From assembly GCF_022682495.2 (NCBI RefSeq), contig NC_071397.1, forward strand, positions 19,354,739 through 19,418,738: a stretch of 64,000 nt of DNA. Direction: 5' to 3'. Under the pieces are notes generated by a model, which was given only the letters and a program-made list of their open reading frames with translations, did not search any database and had not been told where the DNA came from. Position numbers and translations under genes: made by a program. The stretch is from Desmodus rotundus (lineage: Eukaryota > Chordata > Mammalia > Chiroptera > Phyllostomidae). Positions 59,310 through 64,000 of this stretch are shown here, one piece after another; within the stretch, counting starts at the first letter, position 1, and the number at the start of each line of letters is the position of its first letter.

Positions 59310-59650
59310 CGTAGACTATAGTAATAACCTCCTACTTGGTCTTCATTGATTCTTCTCCCTCAACCTGTCCCACTTTCTACTTTAAAATCTAGTATCTATT
59401 CTAAAAATTAAAAATAACAGTCTCCTTGATGTCCCTTGCATGTGACAATCTCTAACAATTCCACATGCCCAGGAAAATGGCCTGTCTCCTTGATGTGATG
59501 TATAAACTCTTGAAACAATCCTACCCAACCTTGTGTCCCACTCCCAGTCCTCACCTCCTCTCACTCAATATTATAGCCACACTAAGCTTCTTTCTTTACC
59601 CTCAATGTGATATCATTTTCTCAGTTTTTTTAAACTGGTGTCTAATCTCT
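59310..59650 (+). mobile_element. LINE-2 fragment
   Basis: 'gactatagtaataacctcct', 'acttggtcttcattgattct' and 'ctcccagtcctcacctcctc...cacactaagcttctttcttt' type segments follow the L2 3' part. Confidence 0.6.
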
Positions 59651-59654
59651 CTGA

Positions 59655-59702
59655 GCTCGCTCTCTCTCTCTCCCCCTCTCCCCCTCTCTCCCTCTCTCCA
59701 TT
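59655..59702. repeat. (CT)n/(CCCTCT)n simple repeat
   Basis: Pyrimidine-only run between L2 and L1 sequence. Confidence 0.95.
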
Positions 59703-59704
59703 TG

Positions 59705-59982
59705 CTTGCTCAGGTCCTTTGTCCATTTTTTAATTTGATTTTTTTGTTTTTTGGTGTTCATTTTATAAGTTCTTTATAAATTTTGGATACTAAACCCTTA
59801 TCAGATGCATCAGCGAATATGTTGTCTCATTTAGTGGGTTGTTTCTTAATTCTGTTGATAACATCCTTTGATGTGCAAAAACTTTTTACTTTTGATGTAA
59901 TCCCATTTGTTTATTTTTTCTCATTTCCCTTGCCCAAGGAGACGTATCAGAATAAATTTTGCTGTGAGAAATGTCCAAGATT
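59705..59982 (-). mobile_element. LINE-1 ORF2 fragment, antisense
   Basis: 'gttctttataaattttggat', 'aacccttatcagatgcatca' and 'gtgagaaatgtccaagatt' are the complement of L1 ORF2 between the reverse transcriptase and C-terminal domain. It is cut at its right end by the plus-strand L1, which therefore probably inserted into it. Confidence 0.82.
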
Positions 59983-60756
59983 AAGTATCCAAGATGGTGG
60001 AGGAGTAAGTGGAAGCTACACTAACCTCCTCCCCAAACCAATCTAGAATTACAACTAAAATGTAGAGAAATCATCCAGAATAACCAACTGAGCCCTAGCT
60101 GGAGAGAGGCCTTGTAACCACAACAGACAGAAGAAACCACTTCATCACAACATGACTGGTAGGGAGTGCAGAAGAGACCCAAGAGGGCTGACTGGGTGCC
60201 TATGGGTGGCAGCTGAAGTGCCAGAGGGATATTTCAGCAGCTGGGGGTTCTGCCTAAGAAGTGTGGGGTGTAAACCCCACACTTGATTCTCCAGAGCCAG
60301 AGAGGAACCCCAATAACATCCAGCTGTGAAAAGCAGTAGGGTTTCTGTCTGCCAGGGAGAGATGGCTAGAGATGCAGAGAGCCTCTTAAAGAGCCAAGGC
60401 ACAAAATTTCCTTTGCAGCCACTTACCCTAGGCACTGGCAAAAGGAGGGCAGAGTGGACTAGAGACACCTGAGGAGATTCTGGGGTTGGTGGCTCTGGGG
60501 AGAAAACTGAAGGAATAGCCACCAGGATACCTGTGCAGAGCCATTCCCCATACTGCAGGAGCCATTACTCTCAGGCAGAGCACTCCTCTCAAAGTGGCAT
60601 CAGCCTGAGGGGAAGCAACACCCCTGCCCACAGGAATTGCTCTGCCCCACCCTGTGGTACTTAGGCCAGACTGCTGATTACAGCTTGATTAGTTAACATA
60701 TCAGCTTAACAGCTGATTAGTTTAACAACTAAGGTGGAAAATACAAAGCAGCCAAA
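59983..60756 (+). promoter_or_regulatory. LINE-1 5' UTR
   Basis: About 770 bp of GC-richer sequence between the element start and the ORF1 ATG. In L1 this region holds an internal Pol II promoter. I see no specific transcription-factor site that I would call. Confidence 0.6.
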
Positions 60757-61611
60757 ATGGGAAAACAAAGAAACAGACCCCAAATGAAAGAACAAGTGAA
60801 TTTTCCAGAAGAATTGATGAAATGAAGGAAAGCAATTTATCAGAGAGTTTAGAGTAATAATTATAAGGATACTCGACAGCATGAAAACAGACATAGAAAC
60901 CATAAAAAAGGACCAGTCAGAAATAAAGAATGCAATATCAGAAATAAATAATACACTGGAAAGAATAAACAGTAGGTTAGATGAAGCAGAGGATAGAATC
61001 AGTGATTTGGAAGTTAAGGTAGAAAAAAACTCCCAGGCAGAGCAGCAAAAGGAAAAAAGAATTTAAAAATCGAGAAGAGCTTAAGAAACATTTTGGACAA
61101 CATGAAGCATAAGAACACCCACATCATGGAAATACCAGAAGGAGAAGAAAGCAAACAAGGGATCAATAACTTCTTTGAAGAAATAATGACCAGAAACTTG
61201 CCTAATCTGGTGAAAGAAAAAGTCACATAAGTCCAGGAAGCTCAGAGTGTCCCCAACATGCTGGACCCAAAGAGATATACACCAAGACACATCATAATTA
61301 AAAAGACAAGGAAAGAATCTTAAAAGCCTAAGAGAAAAGCTGGTAATTACCTGCAGAGAGCACCAATTAGACTGGCTTCTGATTACTCAACAGAAACATT
61401 TCAGGCTAGAAGGGAGTGGTGTGAAATATTCAAAGTGATGAAAAGCTAGAAAGTACAACCAAGGCTACTTTACCCAGCAAGGCTATCATTTAAAATTGAA
61501 GGACAAATAAGGAGCTTCCCCGACAAGAAAAAGCTAAAGGAGTTTGTTAACACCAAACCAGTATTGCAACAAATGTTAAGGGCTTGCATGAAGAAGGAGA
61601 AGGAGAGGTAG
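60757..61611 (+). pseudogene. LINE-1 ORF1p, frameshifted
   Basis: Starts at ATG 60757 ('MGKQRNRPQMKEQVNFPEEL') and ends at TAG 61609-61611 ('KPVLQQMLRACMKKEKER'). In between: a coiled coil (60881-61066, 'NTLERINSRLDEAEDRISDL'), an RRM-like part ('HKNTHIMEIPEGEESKQGIN') and a C-terminal domain ('KRYTPRHIIIK'). The normal product is a trimeric RNA-binding chaperone that coats L1 RNA in cytoplasmic particles. Frames change near 60846, after 61066 and again near 61227-61320, so no complete protein can be made. About 285 codons is slightly shorter than the usual L1 ORF1. Confidence 0.92.
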
Positions 61612-61660
61612 AAGAAGAAGAAAGAGGAAAAATAACAGAGGAAAACAGTCTAACAATAAA

Positions 61661-64000
61661 ATGGTACTACATACATATCTATCAATAGTCACCTTAAATG
61701 TAAATGGCTTAAATGCTTCAACCAAAAGACAGAGGGTATTTGAATGTATAAGAAAACAAGATCCATGTATATGCTGCATCCAAGAGACCCATCTCAGATT
61801 GAAAGATACACACAAACTAAAAGTAAAGGGTAGGAAAATGATAGTTCATGCAAACAGAAAAGATAAAAAAAGCTGAAGTAGCAGTACTTATAACTGGCAA
61901 AATAGACTTTAAAACCTAGGCTATTGTAAGAGACAAAGAAGGATACAATGTAATGTTAAAGGGAACAATCAAACAAGACTATACCTTTATGCACCCAACA
62001 TAGGAACACCTAAATATATAAAGCAAATCTTGTTGGACATAAAGGGAGATATCGACAGAAATACCATCATAATTGGGGACTTTAATGCCTCATTGACTTC
62101 AATGGACAGATCTTCCTGGCAGAAAATCAAAAAGGAGACAGCAGCCTTAAATGATACAGTAGATCAAATGGATTTAATTGATATCTTCAGAGCATTTCAC
62201 CCCAAAGCAGCAGAATATACATAGTTTTCAAGTGCACATGGACATTTTCTAGGATAGACCACATGTCAGGACACAAAACAAATCTCAATAAATTTAAGAA
62301 GATTGAAATCATATCAAGTATCTTCTCTGACCACAAGGCTATGAAACTAGAAATCAATTACATGAAGAACACAGCAACACCCAAAGATATGGAAACTAAA
62401 TAACATGTTATTAAACAATGAATGGGTTAACAATGAGATCAAGGAAGAAATCAAAAGATACCTTGAAACAAATGAAAATGAGGACACAACAATCCAAAAT
62501 TGTGGGACACTGGCAAAGAAATCCTAAGAGGGACATTCATGGCATTACAGGCCTATCTCAAAAAAACAAAAACAAAAACAAAACAACCCCCCCACAAACA
62601 AGAAAAAGCTCAAATAAACTAACTTCACACTTAAAGGAACTTGAAAAAGAACAACAAACAAAACCAAAAGTGAGTACAAGGAAGGAAATAATAAAGATTA
62701 GATCAGAAATAAATGAAATAGAGTCTTAAAAAATGTAACAAAAGATCAGTGAATTCAAGAGCTCGTTCTTTGAAAAGATAAACCAGATTGACAAACCTTT
62801 AACCAGATTCATCAAGAAAAAAGAGAAAGGACCCAAATAAATAAAATCAGAAATGAAAGAAGAAAAATAAGAGTTGGCACTAAAGAAATACAAATGATTG
62901 TAAGAAAATATTATGAACAATTATATACCAACAAACTAGACAACCTGGAAAAGATGGGTAAATTCCATCTTTTTTCCATCTTTAAATTCCATCAAAAAAC
63001 TACCACCAAACAAAAATCCCTTGACCAGATGGCTTCACAATTGAATTTTACCAAACATTCCAAGAAGAATTAAGACCTCTCCTCTCAGAATGTCTCAAAA
63101 ATTCAAAAGGAGGGAAGGCTCCCAAACTCATTTTATGATGCCAGCATATCTTAACTCCAAAACTAGATAAAGGTACTACAAAGAAAGTATAGGTCAATAT
63201 CCCTGATGAACATAGATGCTAACATCCTCAAGAAAATATTAGCAAACTAAATACAGCAATGCATCAAAAAGATCATACACCATGATAAAGTGGGATTTGT
63301 TCTGGGAATGTAAGGTTGGTACAACATTTCCAAATCAATAAATGTGATTCACCACATAAATAAAATGAAGGATATAAAGCACATGACCATATCAACAGGT
63401 GCAGAAAAAGCTTTTGATAAAATCCAGCACCCATTTATGATCAAAACTCTCAGCAAAGTGAAAATAGAAGGAACATACCTAAACATAAATAGGCCATATA
63501 TGACAAACTGACTGCCAGCATCATACTCAATGGACAAAAACTACATGCATTCTCCTTAAGATCAGGAACAAGACAGGTATGTCCGCCTTTACCTCTCTAA
63601 TTCAACATAGCACTGGAAGTCCTAGCCACAGCAATCAGACAAGAAGAAGAAATAAAAAACACCCAACTGGAAAGGAAGAAGGAAAACTGTCTTTATTAGC
63701 AGATGGCATGATACTGTACATAGATAACTCCAAATATTCCACCAAGAAACTAGTAGATCTGATAAATGAATTCAGCAAAGTAGCAGAATACAAAATTAAT
63801 ATACAGAAATCAGTTACATTTTATATGCCAAAAATGACCTAACAAAGGGAAATTAAGAGAACAGTCCCAATCAAAATTGCTTCAAAAAGAATAAAATACC
63901 TAGGAATAAACCTAACCAAGGATGTCAATGGTCTGTACTTGGAAAATTATAAGACACTGAAGAAAGAAATACAAATTAGTGGAAGCACATACCGTGTTCA
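61661..64000 (+). pseudogene. LINE-1 ORF2p (endonuclease and RT), partial and broken
   Basis: Starts at ATG 61661. The apurinic/apyrimidinic-like endonuclease shows 'SIVTLNVNGLNASTKRQRV' (residues about 8-26), 'CCIQETHL' with the catalytic glutamate, and 'IIIGDFNASL' further on. Stops appear from 61876. The reverse transcriptase follows: '[15 protein letters not shown]' near 63400 keeps the first catalytic aspartate region, but the active-site box at 63696-63707 reads LADG where L1 has FADD, so the second aspartate is lost. Even with an intact frame, this enzyme would be dead. The C-terminal part lies beyond the window. Confidence 0.92.

Larger units (their letters stand above)
59983..64000 (+). 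mobile_element. LINE-1, near full length at its 5' end, runs off the window
   Basis: 5' UTR from about 59983 ('tccaagatggtggaggagta'), ORF1 at 60757-61611, a short purine-rich spacer, then ORF2 from 61661 to the window edge within the reverse transcriptase. About 4 kb is visible. Stops and frameshifts in both ORFs show it cannot now mobilise itself. The 3' end and target duplication lie outside the window. Confidence 0.93.

Overview
This is a stretch of mammalian nuclear DNA, AT-rich and without any intact protein-coding gene that I can recognise. The organism is most likely a bat, probably a yangochiropteran (microbat). The main evidence is five tRNA-derived SINEs that look like the bat VES family (8.1, 9.6, 28.6, 45.5 and 48.1 kb), two of them with clear target-site duplications. 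Several 5'-truncated LINE-1 copies also share a G-rich 3' UTR ending in a 'gaacaacaataaaataa' type tail. Hairpin DNA transposons of hAT and mariner type fit the same picture. Species assignment is inference.

Layout, left to right. Positions 1-233 hold a decayed processed copy of the G-protein gamma subunit gene GNG10, on the minus strand. From 0.5 to 10.8 kb there is a TA microsatellite, hAT MITEs (one split by a later L1 with a clear 14-15 bp target duplication), old mammalian repeat sequence, and two SINEs. From 10.8 to 14.1 kb lies an old L1 on the plus strand followed by a mariner copy that keeps only the N-terminal third of its transposase. From 14.6 to 19.6 kb there is old L1/HAL1-type sequence on the minus strand, with younger L1 tails nested in it. 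From 20 to 29 kb the DNA is mostly unannotated, with MIR and L2 relics, a solo LTR inserted into an L2, and an unexplained palindrome at 22.2-22.3 kb.

From 29.26 to about 35.33 kb there is a degraded endogenous retrovirus on the minus strand: LTR remnants at both ends, a tRNA-Leu-type primer binding site, a polypurine tract and a relic of the env transmembrane subunit. A twin-primed (5'-inverted) L1 has landed inside it. Next to it are a MIR and a 17-bp minisatellite. From 36 to 56 kb there are L1, L2, MIR and VES copies separated by unannotated DNA, and a mariner-type MITE at 54.7 kb. At 56.2-57.8 kb there is a half-LINE (HAL1-like), at 58.6 kb a second copy of the split hAT element, and from about 59.98 kb to the window end a long L1 with its 5' UTR, a frameshifted ORF1 and a broken ORF2.

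No genes act together here. The content is layered transposition: ancient MIR/L2, then old L1, ERV and hAT copies, then younger bat L1s and SINEs. I found no CRISPR array, no operon, no independent RNA gene and no new biological system. The most useful observations are the nested insertions (which give relative dates), the ERV with its mixed features, the 22.2-kb palindrome, the minisatellite and two short unexplained reading frames.
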